Notes: a model not told the origin generated them from the letters alone. DNA of 34,642 bases from Massilia terrae (GCF_024753145.1 NZ_JANUGU010000015.1:1-34642); one strand, 5' to 3'. Numbered from the stretch's first letter, positions 7,350 through 15,117 are shown. Made by a program: numbers and translations.

Positions 7350-8498
7350 ATGAAAAAATTGTTTGCGGCCATGGCCGCCAGCCTGCTGCTGATTTCCGCG
7401 GCGCAGGCGCAGACCGTCCCGGCGCCGAACATCGCCGCCCGTTCCTGGACCCTGCTCGATGCCAGCAGCGGCCAGGTGATCGCTTCCCAGGATGCCAATA
7501 TGCGCATCGAGCCCGCCTCGCTGACCAAGGTGATGACGGCCTACGTCGTGTTCGACGCGCTGCGCGACAAGAAGGTGTCGCTGGACCAGATGGTCAACGT
7601 ATCGGTGGACGCCTGGAAGGTCGACAAGAGCAGCTCGAAGATGTTCATCGACCCGAAGGTGCCGGTGTCGGTCAAGGACCTGCTGTACGGCCTGATGGTG
7701 CAGTCGGGTAACGACGCGGCCGTGGCGCTGGCGGAAGCCGTCGGCGGCGACGTCAACACCTTCGTCACGCTGATGAACCGCGAGGCGCAGCGCCTGGGCA
7801 TGAAGGACTCCAAGTTCGCCAATCCGCACGGCCTGCCGAGCCCGGACAACTACTCGACCGCGCACGACCTGGCGCTGCTGGCCCAGGCCGTGATCCGCGA
7901 CTTCCCCGAGTTCTACAAGATCGACTCGGTCAAGGAATTCACCTACAACCGCATCAAGCAGCAGAACCGCAACCGCCTGCTGTGGATGGATCCGACCGTG
8001 GACGGCATGAAGACCGGCCACACCGACGCTTCGGGCTTCTCGATGATCGCGTCGGCGCACCGCCCGAACGGCACGGCCGGCGAGCGCCGCCTGATCTCGG
8101 TGCTGTCGGGCGCCACCTCGGACGCGATGCGCACCGCCGAGAGCCAGAAGCTGCTGAACTGGGGCTTCCAGAACTTCGACACGGTCAAGCTGTACTCGAA
8201 GGGCCAGGCGATCGCGACGCCGGAAGTGTGGAAGGGTTCGAAGCCGACCGTGAAGATCGGCTTCCCGAACGATGTGACGGTGACGGTGCCGAAGGGCGTC
8301 GCCGGCAAGCTCAAGCCGGTGCTGGAGCGCAAGGACCCGCTGGTCGCGCCGATCGCGCTGCATGGCCAGGTTGGCACGCTGAAGATGATGGTCGACGGCA
8401 AGCCGCTGCTGGTGCTGCCGGTGGTGGCGCTGGAAGAGGTGCCGCAGGCGACCATTTTCGGGCGCGCGTGGGACTCGATGCGCTTGTGGTTGAAGTAA
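7350..8498 (+). CDS. D-alanyl-D-alanine carboxypeptidase (penicillin-binding protein 5/6 family)
   Basis: Periplasmic, membrane-associated serine peptidase that trims the terminal D-Ala from peptidoglycan pentapeptides. A signal peptide of about 20 residues ends in AQA. The three active-site motifs are present: SLTK with Ser57 and Lys60, SGN at 119-121, and KTG at 221-223. The C-terminal PBP5-type beta domain follows from about residue 275 (VKLYSKGQAIATPEVWKG), and the last residues (TIFGRAWDSMRLWLK) form an amphipathic helix for membrane contact. The ATG at 7350 is chosen because the signal peptide begins there; an in-frame TTG three codons earlier is less likely. A strong promoter lies upstream and a terminator downstream, so it is a single-gene transcript. 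The dacA/dacC distinction cannot be made here. Confidence 0.93.
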   Translation: MKKLFAAMAASLLLISAAQAQTVPAPNIAARSWTLLDASSGQVIASQDANMRIEPASLTKVMTAYVVFDALRDKKVSLDQMVNVSVDAWKVDKSSSKMFIDPKVPVSVKDLLYGLMVQSGNDAAVALAEAVGGDVNTFVTLMNREAQRLGMKDSKFANPHGLPSPDNYSTAHDLALLAQAVIRDFPEFYKIDSVKEFTYNRIKQQNRNRLLWMDPTVDGMKTGHTDASGFSMIASAHRPNGTAGERRLISVLSGATSDAMRTAESQKLLNWGFQNFDTVKLYSKGQAIATPEVWKGSKPTVKIGFPNDVTVTVPKGVAGKLKPVLERKDPLVAPIALHGQVGTLKMMVDGKPLLVLPVVALEEVPQATIFGRAWDSMRLWLK

Positions 8499-8516
8499 GC
8501 GCAAACGCTGCATAAA

Positions 8517-8558
8517 TAGCTACCGTCGTTCCCGCGAAAGCGGAAATGACGGTAGCTA
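8517..8558. repeat. REP-like palindromic repeat
   Basis: TAGCTACCGTC at 8517-8527 is the exact complement of GACGGTAGCTA at 8548-8558. The inner part continues as a near-perfect stem with a GAAA loop at 8536-8539. The core (CGTCGTTCCCGCGAAAGCGG) resembles the hairpins at the end of this window and the REP-like repeats common in Oxalobacteraceae. It lies just after the carboxypeptidase stop, a usual place for such elements. Confidence 0.6.
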
Positions 8559-8570
8559 TAACTCAAGCTG

Positions 8571-8606
8571 AACGTGTGCACTCCACCAGGAGCCACACGT
8601 TTTTTT
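8571..8606 (+). terminator. Rho-independent terminator of the carboxypeptidase gene
   Basis: AACGTGTG (8571-8578) pairs with CACACGTT (8594-8601). Inside it CTCC and GGAG close a 4-base loop ACCA. A run of seven T (8600-8606) follows, so this is a classical terminator. Confidence 0.8.
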
Positions 8607-8639
8607 ATACCCCGGCAAATCCCCATCCCGGCCCGCGGC

Positions 8640-8645
8640 TATAAT
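8640..8645 (+). promoter_or_regulatory. -10 box of the aldo/keto reductase gene
   Basis: A perfect TATAAT lies 29 bases before the ATG at 8675. No good -35 match is visible at the expected distance, so the promoter may be weak or activator-dependent. Confidence 0.5.
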
Positions 8646-8674
8646 CAACTCACCTTCCCATCGGAAAGAACACC

Positions 8675-9601
8675 ATGACCGCCGCCCTGCCCTCCGACCT
8701 GACCTGTCCGCGTATCGCCACGCGCGCAAACGGACTTGAACTATCGCGCGTCGTGGCCGGCATGTGGCGCATGAGCGACTGGGGCATGCCGGTCGAGCAG
8801 CGCGTGCGCTTCATCGAGCAGTGCATCGACCTCGGCGTCACCAGCTTCGACCACGCCGACATCTACGGCGCCTACAGCATCGAAGGCCTGTTCGGCGAAG
8901 CCCTGCGCGCCCAGCCTTCGCTGCGCGACCGCATCGAACTGGTCAGCAAGTGCGGCATCAAGCTGGTCACGCCGAACCGCCCGCAGCACAGCATCCAGCA
9001 TTACGACACCACCGCCGCCCACATCACGGCCTCGGTCGAGGAATCGCTGCGCCAGCTGCACACCGACCGCCTCGACCTGCTGCTGATCCATCGCCCCGAT
9101 CCGCTGATGGATTTCGACGAGATCGCCGACGCCTTCAGCCGCCTGCGCCAGGACGGCAAGGTGCTGCACTTCGGCGTGTCCAACTTCAGCCGCCACCAGT
9201 TCGAATGCCTGGACCGCCGCATCGCGCTGGCCACCAACCAGGTCGAATTCTCGCCGCTGCACCTGGCGCCGATGTTCGACGAGACTTTCGACGGCCTGCA
9301 AGACCGCGGCGTGGCGCCGATGATCTGGTCGCCGCTGGCCGGCGGCCGCCTGTTCACGGCCACCGACGCCAATGCCGAGAACCTGCGGCTGGTGATCAAG
9401 GATATCGCCGACCGCATGAGGGTGCCGTTCGCGAGCGTGGTGTTCGCATGGATCATGCAGCTGCCGTGCCGCCCGATCCCGCTGACCGGCACCGGCCGCA
9501 TCGAAGCGATCGCGGTGGCGGTGGCCGGTTCGCGCATCACGCTGTCGCGGCCGGACTGGTTCCGCATCCTGCGCGCCGCGCGCGGGCACGAGGTGGCTTA
9601 A
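8675..9601 (+). CDS. Aldo/keto reductase (YdhF-like)
   Basis: NADPH-dependent reductase of aldehydes or ketones, cytoplasmic, 308 residues. The catalytic tetrad of the superfamily is visible: Asp59 and Tyr64 in FDHADIYGAYS, Lys92 in VSKCGI, His139 in LLIHRPDPL. The FGVSNFSRHQFE segment and the C-terminal cofactor loop (PLTGTGRIEAIAVAV) are as in the YdhF group. It has its own -10 box upstream. Its TAA stop is followed directly by the ATG of the regulator gene with no spacer, so both proteins are made from one transcript. That pairing suggests a role in reactive aldehyde handling (inference). Confidence 0.9.
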   Translation: MTAALPSDLTCPRIATRANGLELSRVVAGMWRMSDWGMPVEQRVRFIEQCIDLGVTSFDHADIYGAYSIEGLFGEALRAQPSLRDRIELVSKCGIKLVTPNRPQHSIQHYDTTAAHITASVEESLRQLHTDRLDLLLIHRPDPLMDFDEIADAFSRLRQDGKVLHFGVSNFSRHQFECLDRRIALATNQVEFSPLHLAPMFDETFDGLQDRGVAPMIWSPLAGGRLFTATDANAENLRLVIKDIADRMRVPFASVVFAWIMQLPCRPIPLTGTGRIEAIAVAVAGSRITLSRPDWFRILRAARGHEVA

Positions 9602-9913
9602 ATGGCCGAAAACGGCCTGCGCATCGTCGAGGGCCGCGCGCTCACGCCGCAGCAGAAGAAGGATTTGCTGAACCGGCTGGCGCGGGTGGAAGGCCAGCTG
9701 CGCGGCGTGCAGAAGCTGATCGCGCTGGCCGCCGAACCGTCCGATTGCGACGCGGTGGCGCAGCAGATGGCGGCGGCGCGCAAGGCGCTCGACCGCTCCT
9801 TCGTGCAGCTGCTGGCGGCCACGATGACGGCGCAGACCGCGGACGCCGCCGACCTCAATCAAGCGAAGGAGCGCGCCGCGCACCTGGCGGCGCTGCTGGA
9901 AAAGTTCGCCTAG
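9602..9913 (+). CDS. CsoR/FrmR (DUF156) family regulator lacking the usual His ligand
   Basis: Small all-helical DNA-binding repressor, 103 residues. The family core NRLARVEGQLRGVQKLI is at about residues 24-40 and Cys49 matches the conserved metal or aldehyde-reactive cysteine. In CsoR and FrmR a histidine lies 25 residues after this Cys; here that position is Thr74, and the later Cys ligand of CsoR is also absent. So Cu(I) coordination in the CsoR manner is not possible. A FrmR-like thiol chemistry on Cys49 is an alternative, although the Pro2 used by FrmR is also replaced (MAEN). The gene abuts the aldo/keto reductase and ends in a 4-base overlap (CTAG) with the convergent synthase gene. 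Confidence 0.85.
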   Translation: MAENGLRIVEGRALTPQQKKDLLNRLARVEGQLRGVQKLIALAAEPSDCDAVAQQMAAARKALDRSFVQLLAATMTAQTADAADLNQAKERAAHLAALLEKFA

Positions 9914-10686
9914 TCCTCGATCACGCGCGGCGGCGCGATGCCGCGCCAGCCTCCGCGCCACGCGATATTCAGCAGCAGCGTGGCCGACACATAGAACACG
10001 AAGAACAGCGCGAAGAAGCGCGTGCGCAGCAGCGCCAGCAGCACAACGCATACCGCCAGCGCCACCAGCAGCTTCGCGTTCTTCGGCTGCTTGGAGCTGG
10101 GGAAGCGCAGGGTCGACACCATCAGCGTGCCGACCGCGATCATCAGCGCCATCAGCAGGAAGCCCTGCACCGGTGTGAACAGCGGATCGGGCCAGGCCAC
10201 CACCACCGAGGCGACGCAGGCCGCGCCGGCGGTGATCGGCATGCCGACGAAGTAGCGCGGGTCGGTGCGCCCGACCTGCACGTTGAAGCGCGCCAGCCGC
10301 AGCGCGCCGCAGGCGACGAACACGAAGCAGGCCAGCCCGCCCATGCGCACCAGGGTCGGGTGCGCGGCCGCCATCTGCGCATAGCCGTAGCAGTACAGCA
10401 GCAGCCCGGGCGCGCAGCCGAAGTTCATCACGTCGGCGATCGAATCGAGCTGCACGCCGAACTCCGACTGGGTGTTGGTGGCGCGCGCGACGAAGCCGTC
10501 CAGCGCGTCGAACACGCCGGCCAGCACCAGCAGGATCGCGGCCAGCCGGTAGTCGTGCGGATCGCCCACCGCGGCGTTGTCGACCGAGATCACGATGCTG
10601 GCGAAACCGCAGGCGATCGACAGCAGGGTGACGAAGCTGGGCAAGGCGAATTTGGCGCGCGCGAGGCGGCGGCGGCGTTCCTGCAT
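9910..10686 (-). CDS. pssA: CDP-diacylglycerol--serine O-phosphatidyltransferase
   Basis: Inner-membrane enzyme that joins CDP-diacylglycerol and serine to make phosphatidylserine, the precursor of phosphatidylethanolamine. The CDP-alcohol phosphotransferase signature DGx2ARx8Gx3Dx3D is complete: Asp63, Gly64, Ala67, Arg68, Gly77, Asp81 and Asp85. About seven hydrophobic helices are visible and the segment LPSFVTLLSIACGFASIV matches type II serine synthases. The ATG at 10686 is chosen over an in-frame TTG at 10701; neither has a clear Shine-Dalgarno. It is convergent with the regulator gene (stops overlap in CTAG) and divergent from the CAP lipoprotein. A close relative acting on another alcohol cannot be fully excluded. 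Confidence 0.85.
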   Translation of the reverse strand: MQERRRRLARAKFALPSFVTLLSIACGFASIVISVDNAAVGDPHDYRLAAILLVLAGVFDALDGFVARATNTQSEFGVQLDSIADVMNFGCAPGLLLYCYGYAQMAAAHPTLVRMGGLACFVFVACGALRLARFNVQVGRTDPRYFVGMPITAGAACVASVVVAWPDPLFTPVQGFLLMALMIAVGTLMVSTLRFPSSKQPKNAKLLVALAVCVVLLALLRTRFFALFFVFYVSATLLLNIAWRGGWRGIAPPRVIED

Positions 10687-10718
10687 TACATTGGATCGCA
10701 AGAGTTTCAGGAGTGGCT

Positions 10719-10724
10719 ATTCTA
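10719..10724 (-). promoter_or_regulatory. -10 box of the phosphatidylserine synthase gene
   Basis: TAGAAT on the minus strand lies 32 bases upstream of the ATG at 10686, giving a leader of about 26 bases. No clear -35 was found. Confidence 0.4.
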
Positions 10725-10786
10725 CCGTGGCGGGCTCGCCACAGGCGGCGCACACTCGCGGGCAATCCGCCGGGCGAAAATTCACC

Positions 10787-10792
10787 TAGAAT
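10787..10792 (+). promoter_or_regulatory. -10 box upstream of the CAP lipoprotein gene
   Basis: TAGAAT (5 of 6 to consensus) implies a start of transcription near 10799, only about three bases before the ATG of a nine-codon reading frame at 10802. The -35 region is poor. Confidence 0.4.
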
Positions 10793-10801
10793 GGAGACCT
10801 C

Positions 10802-10831
10802 ATGCGTTTGCTTCTATCGGGATCCCTATGA
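10802..10831 (+). CDS. Possible nine-codon leader peptide before the CAP lipoprotein
   Basis: A short reading frame MRLLLSGSL, with four leucines in nine codons, ends in a TGA that overlaps the ATG of the lipoprotein gene (ATGA at 10828-10831). If transcription begins near 10799 it would be almost leaderless, and its translation could deliver ribosomes to the downstream start, which has only a weak Shine-Dalgarno. It may equally be chance. Confidence 0.25.
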   Translation: MRLLLSGSL

Positions 10832-11778
10832 GCGCCCTGCTTCGCCTGCGCCTCCTTGCCGCCGCCTGCGCGGCCGCCAGCGCCCTCGTCGCCTGTGGCG
10901 GCGGCGGTGGCGGCAGCTCGCCCAGCGCCAGCGCCGCCAGCTCCAGCCCGCTGCCCAGCGACCCGGGCGCGCCGGCGCTCACCAACGATATCGCGACCGA
11001 TGGCCGCAACTGGATCAATTACCGGCGGGTCCAGGTCGGGATGGCGGCGCTGTCGCACAGCACCGTCATCGACATCGCGGCCCAAGGGCATTCGGAATAC
11101 CAGCGCCTCAACAACACGGTCACCCACGTGCAGACCGTGGGCAAGCCCGGCTTTACCGGCGTCACCGAGCTGGACCGGCTGACCGCCGCCGGCTACGTGT
11201 TCGCCAACGCCAGCCATGCCTACGGCGAGGTGATCTCCGCGACCCAGGGCCAGAACGGCGCCTACATGGCGGAGCAACTGATCACCGCCATTTACCACCG
11301 CTTCGTCATCTTCGAACCGGTGTTCAAGGAAATGGGCACGGGCGCGGCCAGCACCTCATCGGGCTACAGCTATTTCACGGCGGACTTTACCGCCAACAAT
11401 GGCTACGGACCGGGGCTGGCGGCGGGCACGGTGGCGGTGTGGCCCTTCGGCGGGCAGACGCAGGTGCCGGTGAACTTCTTCAGCGATTACGAGTCGCCCG
11501 ACCCGGTGCCCGACCTGAACGAGGTCGGCTATCCGATCAGCGTGCACGCCAACATCAGCTCGACCCTCACGGTGCAGAGCTTCACCGTGCAGCCGCGCGG
11601 CGGCAGCAACCTCAACGTGCGCCTGCTGACCCACGCCACCGACACCGAAACGGTGCAGTCGGGCGCTGCCATCATTCCGCTGGCCAAGCTGGCGTCGGGC
11701 ACCACCTATGACGTGAGCTTCAGCGGCGCGGTCGACGGCAGGCCGGTCAGCCGGACGTGGTCGTTCACGACGCAGTGA
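10828..11778 (+). CDS. CAP-domain (SCP-like) lipoprotein
   Basis: Secreted lipoprotein of 316 residues. The signal peptide ends in the lipobox LVAC and is followed by a glycine run and a Ser/Ala/Pro linker to about residue 50. The CAP domain (about 55-200) has the prokaryotic pattern: NWINYRRVQVGMAALSHS, then AAQGHSEYQR with the conserved His and Glu, then YGEVIS with a second Glu, then IYHRFVIFEPVFKEMGTG with the second His. These residues form the CAP cavity; function in bacteria is unclear. The C-terminal 110 residues look like a beta-sandwich (VYFSGAVDG-type endings, WSFTTQ at the end), probably an Ig-like domain. The ATG at 10828 is chosen for the signal peptide. Confidence 0.87.
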   Translation: MSALLRLRLLAAACAAASALVACGGGGGGSSPSASAASSSPLPSDPGAPALTNDIATDGRNWINYRRVQVGMAALSHSTVIDIAAQGHSEYQRLNNTVTHVQTVGKPGFTGVTELDRLTAAGYVFANASHAYGEVISATQGQNGAYMAEQLITAIYHRFVIFEPVFKEMGTGAASTSSGYSYFTADFTANNGYGPGLAAGTVAVWPFGGQTQVPVNFFSDYESPDPVPDLNEVGYPISVHANISSTLTVQSFTVQPRGGSNLNVRLLTHATDTETVQSGAAIIPLAKLASGTTYDVSFSGAVDGRPVSRTWSFTTQ

Positions 11779-11891
11779 CGGCGCGACCGTGCTGGGACGC
11801 GGAAACAATCGGTAATGAGGGGGATTCGGCCGGTCTGGCCGTGTTGCAAGATATCGACAGTCAAGCGGCCGGGAACGCCGGCGGCGCCTTT
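11779..11891. other. Short gap between convergent genes
   Basis: Nothing recognisable is seen between the CAP lipoprotein stop and the end of the small minus-strand gene; no T-tract terminator is evident. Confidence 0.4.
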
Positions 11892-12131
11892 TCAGCGCGT
11901 GAATTCCGCTTCTTCGTCGAAGGCATCAGCGCAGAGCTTGCCGCAAAAGCGGCGCACGCTGTCGAGCGGCTTTTCGCAGTACCAGCACGAGCCTTTCGGC
12001 GGCAGGGAAAGCCGCGCCGGCAAGGGCTGCGCAGAGGTGACTAGCGGCGGCTCGGCCGCGCTCTTGTCCGGCAAACTGTCCTGTATCGTTTCCAAGATCC
12101 ACCCCCTGGCCGGCAGCACGTCAAGTGACAA
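11892..12131 (-). CDS. Small zinc-ribbon-like hypothetical protein
   Basis: A protein of up to 79 residues whose C-terminal half has a paired-cysteine pattern: CWYCEKPL then, 12 residues on, FCGKLCADAFDEE. Four cysteines in CxxC and CxxxC pairs fit a small zinc-binding ribbon, of the kind seen in short conserved hypothetical proteins. The N-terminal half is low in complexity. No ATG exists in frame; the start is a TTG at 12131, or a GTG or TTG further in, so the true N-terminus is uncertain. No partner gene is suggested by the context. Confidence 0.5.
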   Translation of the reverse strand: MSLDVLPARGWILETIQDSLPDKSAAEPPLVTSAQPLPARLSLPPKGSCWYCEKPLDSVRRFCGKLCADAFDEEAEFTR

Positions 12132-12426
12132 AGCAAGATTACTTCAGTGGAATAACGCAGGCATGACACAGCGCAAGCGACGTAGCTGCACTGCCGGTGC
12201 GTGCCGGCAGTTAAGCGGATTCAGTTTGCTCCGAACACGACACCTCTGCAATGCTGTCATTAATAACAGTGTCGCAGCCCGGCACAGCTGAGGTATCGCG
12301 GACATATTCCTGAAGTCATTCGACTCGCGGAAATAATAACGAATTGCAAACAAGAGGCGCGCACTGTACCGCGTGATGTCGTGGCGCAGGTTTGACAGGG
12401 CTGGCGCGGGGCCCCAAGATAGCCGC
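12132..12426. other. Non-coding interval
   Basis: No convincing gene is seen. A perfect 7-base-pair hairpin CTGCCGG-TGCGTG-CCGGCAG lies at 12191-12210. The base composition is less GC-rich than the surroundings, which fits a regulatory stretch between divergent genes. Confidence 0.4.
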
Positions 12427-12840
12427 ATGGACGAGATCTGGCGACACGAATTGGACGCGCGCACCGAAGGCATCAAGGCCTGGGTGTACCAGCGAATGAC
12501 GGAACAACAGGACGCGAAAATCGACGCGCGCTTCGCCCAGCTGGAGGCGAAGATGGAACGCAACAGGTTCAAGCTGATCCTGTGGGCGATCGGCATCGGA
12601 CTGGGCTGCACGGTGATCACCATCGCGGTGTTCACCTTCCTGCTCAACTCCGCGGTGAACGCCGTGCTGACGGCGCCGGCCGACGATGCCGGCGCGACCT
12701 CCTCGAATACCTCGGCGCAGGCGACCCAGGTCAGGTTACTTCACCGGCTCCAGCGTCACCACCAGGCTGTTGGCGGTGGTATCGATGCGCGTCGGCACGA
12801 ACTGCACCCCGCCGTAGCGCAGGTCTTCCATCCGGAATGA
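12427..12840 (+). CDS. Small membrane protein with coiled coil, probably read through into the next gene
   Basis: A hypothetical protein of 137 residues. Residues 1-50 are charged and helical (GIKAWVYQRMTEQQDAKIDA), likely a coiled coil, followed by one clear membrane segment at about residues 52-75 (LILWAIGIGLGCTVITIAV). Residues after about 100 (VRLLHRLQRHHQ and on) lie antisense to the end of the DUF1439 lipoprotein gene for 105 bases and have the Arg/His-rich look of a shadow frame. So the real protein is perhaps about 100 residues and has lost its stop. No good Shine-Dalgarno is visible. Function unknown. Confidence 0.5.
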   Translation: MDEIWRHELDARTEGIKAWVYQRMTEQQDAKIDARFAQLEAKMERNRFKLILWAIGIGLGCTVITIAVFTFLLNSAVNAVLTAPADDAGATSSNTSAQATQVRLLHRLQRHHQAVGGGIDARRHELHPAVAQVFHPE

Positions 12841-13314
12841 GTAGACGGGCGTGTCACGCACGACCTTGTCCATCAGCACGTTGGCAACCTTGGTGAGCTG
12901 GCGCGAGGTGTTCGGATCCACGCCATCGATATCAAAGCGGTCAACCCGCGCGTCGGCCATGAACACACCGCCGCGGTAGGGGTCGGCGTACAGCTGGCCG
13001 GAGAAGGCCACCGAACCGGAGTAAGAGCGGCGCAGGAAGAAGGGCGCGATCTCCGCCTGCATCGACAGGCCCACGCGATTATCCTGCGGCAGCAGCGCCA
13101 GCTGCGGGCGCGACAGGTTCACATCGAACAGTTCCAGCATACGGTTGTCGACCGGGAAGCGGCGGTCGAGGCCGGCCTGCAGCTTCCACATCGGGATCTC
13201 GACCTGGCGCGGCCCCATGAAAGTCGCGCACGACGCCAGCATGGCGCTCCCCGCCACCACCGCCAGCGCCTTGATCACTCGCCGCCGCGCGGCCACTCCG
13301 CCAATGTTTTGCAT
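12736..13314 (-). CDS. DUF1439 (YceB-like) lipoprotein
   Basis: Periplasmic lipoprotein of 192 residues. A long basic N-terminus (VAARRRVIKALAVVAG) leads to the lipobox LASC, then a compact beta-rich domain. The pattern VEIPMWKLQAGLDRRFPV, then LELFDVNLSRPQLALLPQ, then the late VPTRIDTTANSLVVTLEP matches the DUF1439 family that includes E. coli YceB, thought to bind lipid-like ligands. The ATG at 13314 is supported by GGGAG 5 bases upstream. The gene is divergent from the chemotaxis receptor gene and its end overlaps the small membrane protein gene on the other strand. Confidence 0.82.
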   Translation of the reverse strand: MQNIGGVAARRRVIKALAVVAGSAMLASCATFMGPRQVEIPMWKLQAGLDRRFPVDNRMLELFDVNLSRPQLALLPQDNRVGLSMQAEIAPFFLRRSYSGSVAFSGQLYADPYRGGVFMADARVDRFDIDGVDPNTSRQLTKVANVLMDKVVRDTPVYSFRMEDLRYGGVQFVPTRIDTTANSLVVTLEPVK

Positions 13315-13405
13315 CTCGACTCCCTGTTGAAGATGCGCAGAGCCTAGCACAAGCGTGCGCAGGCGCGCACGGCCGTCACAAGCTGTTACCACCTACCTTC
13401 GCACG

Positions 13406-13417
13406 CGTAGATCTACG
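13406..13417. promoter_or_regulatory. 12-base palindrome between divergent genes
   Basis: CGTAGATCTACG is a perfect palindrome about 66 bases upstream of the chemotaxis receptor start and 91 bases from the lipoprotein start. It could be an operator for either gene. A direct repeat CCTACCTT flanks it at 13392 and 13452. Confidence 0.3.
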
Positions 13418-13482
13418 TATCTGCAAGTTCCGTAGAGCAATGTAAGCTCGGCCTACCTTGTCACGATCGCTCAACGGAAAAC

Positions 13483-15117
13483 ATGGTGGTACTTTCGAAT
13501 ATCAATATCGGCAAACGCCTGGGCACCGGCTTTGCGCTAGTGCTCGGCATGACGGCCGCGATCGCGCTCGCCGGCATCTGGCGGCTCGACACGGTGGCGG
13601 CGTCGACCCGCGCCATGATGGATGCGCCGCTGGCCAAGGAAAGGATGATGACCGACTGGCACATGCTGATCTCGGCGTCGATCCAGCGCACCACCGCCAT
13701 CGTCAAGAGCAGCGATACCTCGCTCGCCGCCTATTTCAACCAGGCCGCGGCCTCCACGCCCGGCACGCTGGAGCTGATGAAGCAGATCGAGCCGATGCTC
13801 ACGAGCGAACAGGAAAAGGCCCAGTTCAAGCGCATCAACCTGCAGCGCAAGGCCTACAAGGACGCCAAGGACGCCGCGGTCAAGGCGCGCGCCGACGGCA
13901 AGCCCGAGGCAGCGGCGCGCATCCTCGACGCGGAATACACGCCGGCCGCCAGGGCCTACGACGACGCGGTGCACGCGCTGGTGCTGATGCAGCGGGCGCA
14001 AATCGACGCCACCGCCCGTGCGATCGCGGCCGACAGCGCGGCCAGCGTACGCGCGATTGCGGCACTGACCGTGGCAGCGGTGCTGCTCGGCGCGGCCTGC
14101 TCGTGGCTGCTGGCGTCGAGCATCGTGCGCCCGATCCGGGACGCGGTGAAGCTGGCCGAAACCGTCGCCGGCGGCGACCTCACGCACACCATCGAGGCCA
14201 GCAGCAAGGACGAAACCGGCGCCCTGCTGCGCGCGCTGCGCCACATGAACGACAGCCTGCTCGCGATCGTGGCCCAGGTGCGGCGCGGCACCGACAGCAT
14301 CGCCACCGCCTCCGGCGAGATCAGCGCCGGCAACCTCGACCTGTCCGCGCGCACCGAGCGCCAGGCCAGCGCGCTGGAAGAGACGGCGGCGTCGATGGAG
14401 GAGCTGACCAGCACCGTGCGCCAGAACGCGGACAACGCGCGCCAGGCCAACCAGCTGTCGATCGCGGCCTCGGAAGTGGCGGCGCAAGGCGGCGTGGTGG
14501 TCGGCCAGGTGGTCGCGACGATGGGCTCGATTCACGAGTCGTCGAAGAAGATCGTCGACATCATCGCCGTCATCGACGGCATCGCCTTCCAGACCAATAT
14601 CCTGGCCCTGAACGCCGCGGTCGAGGCGGCGCGCGCGGGCGAACAGGGGCGCGGCTTTGCGGTGGTGGCGGGCGAGGTGCGCAACCTCGCGCAGCGCTCG
14701 GCGGCGGCGGCCAAAGAGATCAAGGCGTTGATCGTCGACTCGGTGGAGAAGGTCGACAGCGGCAGCAGGCTGGTCGACCAGGCGGGTTCGACGATGGAGC
14801 AGATGGTGGAGAGCATCCGCCGCGTGACCGACATCATGGCCGAGATCACCAGCGCCAGCGCCGAGCAGAGTGCCGGCATCGAGCAGGTCAACCAGGCGAT
14901 CGCGGACATGGACGCGACCACCCAGCAGAACGCGGCGCTGGTGGAGCAGTCGGCCGCCGCCGCCACGGCGATGCAGGATCAGGCGGGCAAGCTGGCGCAG
15001 GCGGTGCGCGTATTCAAGGTCGCGGGTGGCGCGGCGCCCGGACCGGAAGCTCGACATCTGCTGCCCCCGATAGCCACGGACCGGCTCAACTGGTCAGCCG
15101 TGGTAACGCGAGGGTGA
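13483..15117 (+). CDS. Methyl-accepting chemotaxis protein
   Basis: Inner-membrane chemoreceptor of 544 residues. TM1 is at about 12-32, a periplasmic four-helix-type sensor at 33-189, TM2 at 190-212, HAMP at about 212-265, and the cytoplasmic signalling domain to about 525. The hairpin tip is intact (IDGIAFQTNILALNAAVEAA followed by RAGEQGRGFAVVAGEVR, about 365-400), so it should couple to CheA/CheW. Methylation-helix segments such as ALEETAASMEELTSTV are present. The last 20 residues (after AGGAAPGPEA) are unlike family members and no NWETF-type CheR pentapeptide is seen. The end overlaps the convergent winged-helix gene by 24 bases, which may mean the 3' end was altered when the neighbouring locus arrived. 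The ligand is unknown. Confidence 0.92.
   Translation: MVVLSNINIGKRLGTGFALVLGMTAAIALAGIWRLDTVAASTRAMMDAPLAKERMMTDWHMLISASIQRTTAIVKSSDTSLAAYFNQAAASTPGTLELMKQIEPMLTSEQEKAQFKRINLQRKAYKDAKDAAVKARADGKPEAAARILDAEYTPAARAYDDAVHALVLMQRAQIDATARAIAADSAASVRAIAALTVAAVLLGAACSWLLASSIVRPIRDAVKLAETVAGGDLTHTIEASSKDETGALLRALRHMNDSLLAIVAQVRRGTDSIATASGEISAGNLDLSARTERQASALEETAASMEELTSTVRQNADNARQANQLSIAASEVAAQGGVVVGQVVATMGSIHESSKKIVDIIAVIDGIAFQTNILALNAAVEAARAGEQGRGFAVVAGEVRNLAQRSAAAAKEIKALIVDSVEKVDSGSRLVDQAGSTMEQMVESIRRVTDIMAEITSASAEQSAGIEQVNQAIADMDATTQQNAALVEQSAAAATAMQDQAGKLAQAVRVFKVAGGAAPGPEARHLLPPIATDRLNWSAVVTRG
15074..15103. other. Imperfect inverted repeat at the convergent gene ends
   Basis: CCACGG (15074-15079) pairs with CCGTGG (15098-15103) and an inner ACC with GGT. 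It lies where the chemoreceptor gene and the glucan operon end against each other. No T run follows on either strand, so it is at best a weak shared terminator. Confidence 0.3.

Noticed and set aside
11757..12044. Plus-strand frame after the CAP lipoprotein
   Set aside because: No Shine-Dalgarno, overlaps the paired-cysteine gene on the other strand and has shadow composition.
12191..12210. Hairpin CTGCCGG/CCGGCAG as a terminator
   Set aside because: Short stem with no T run on either strand.
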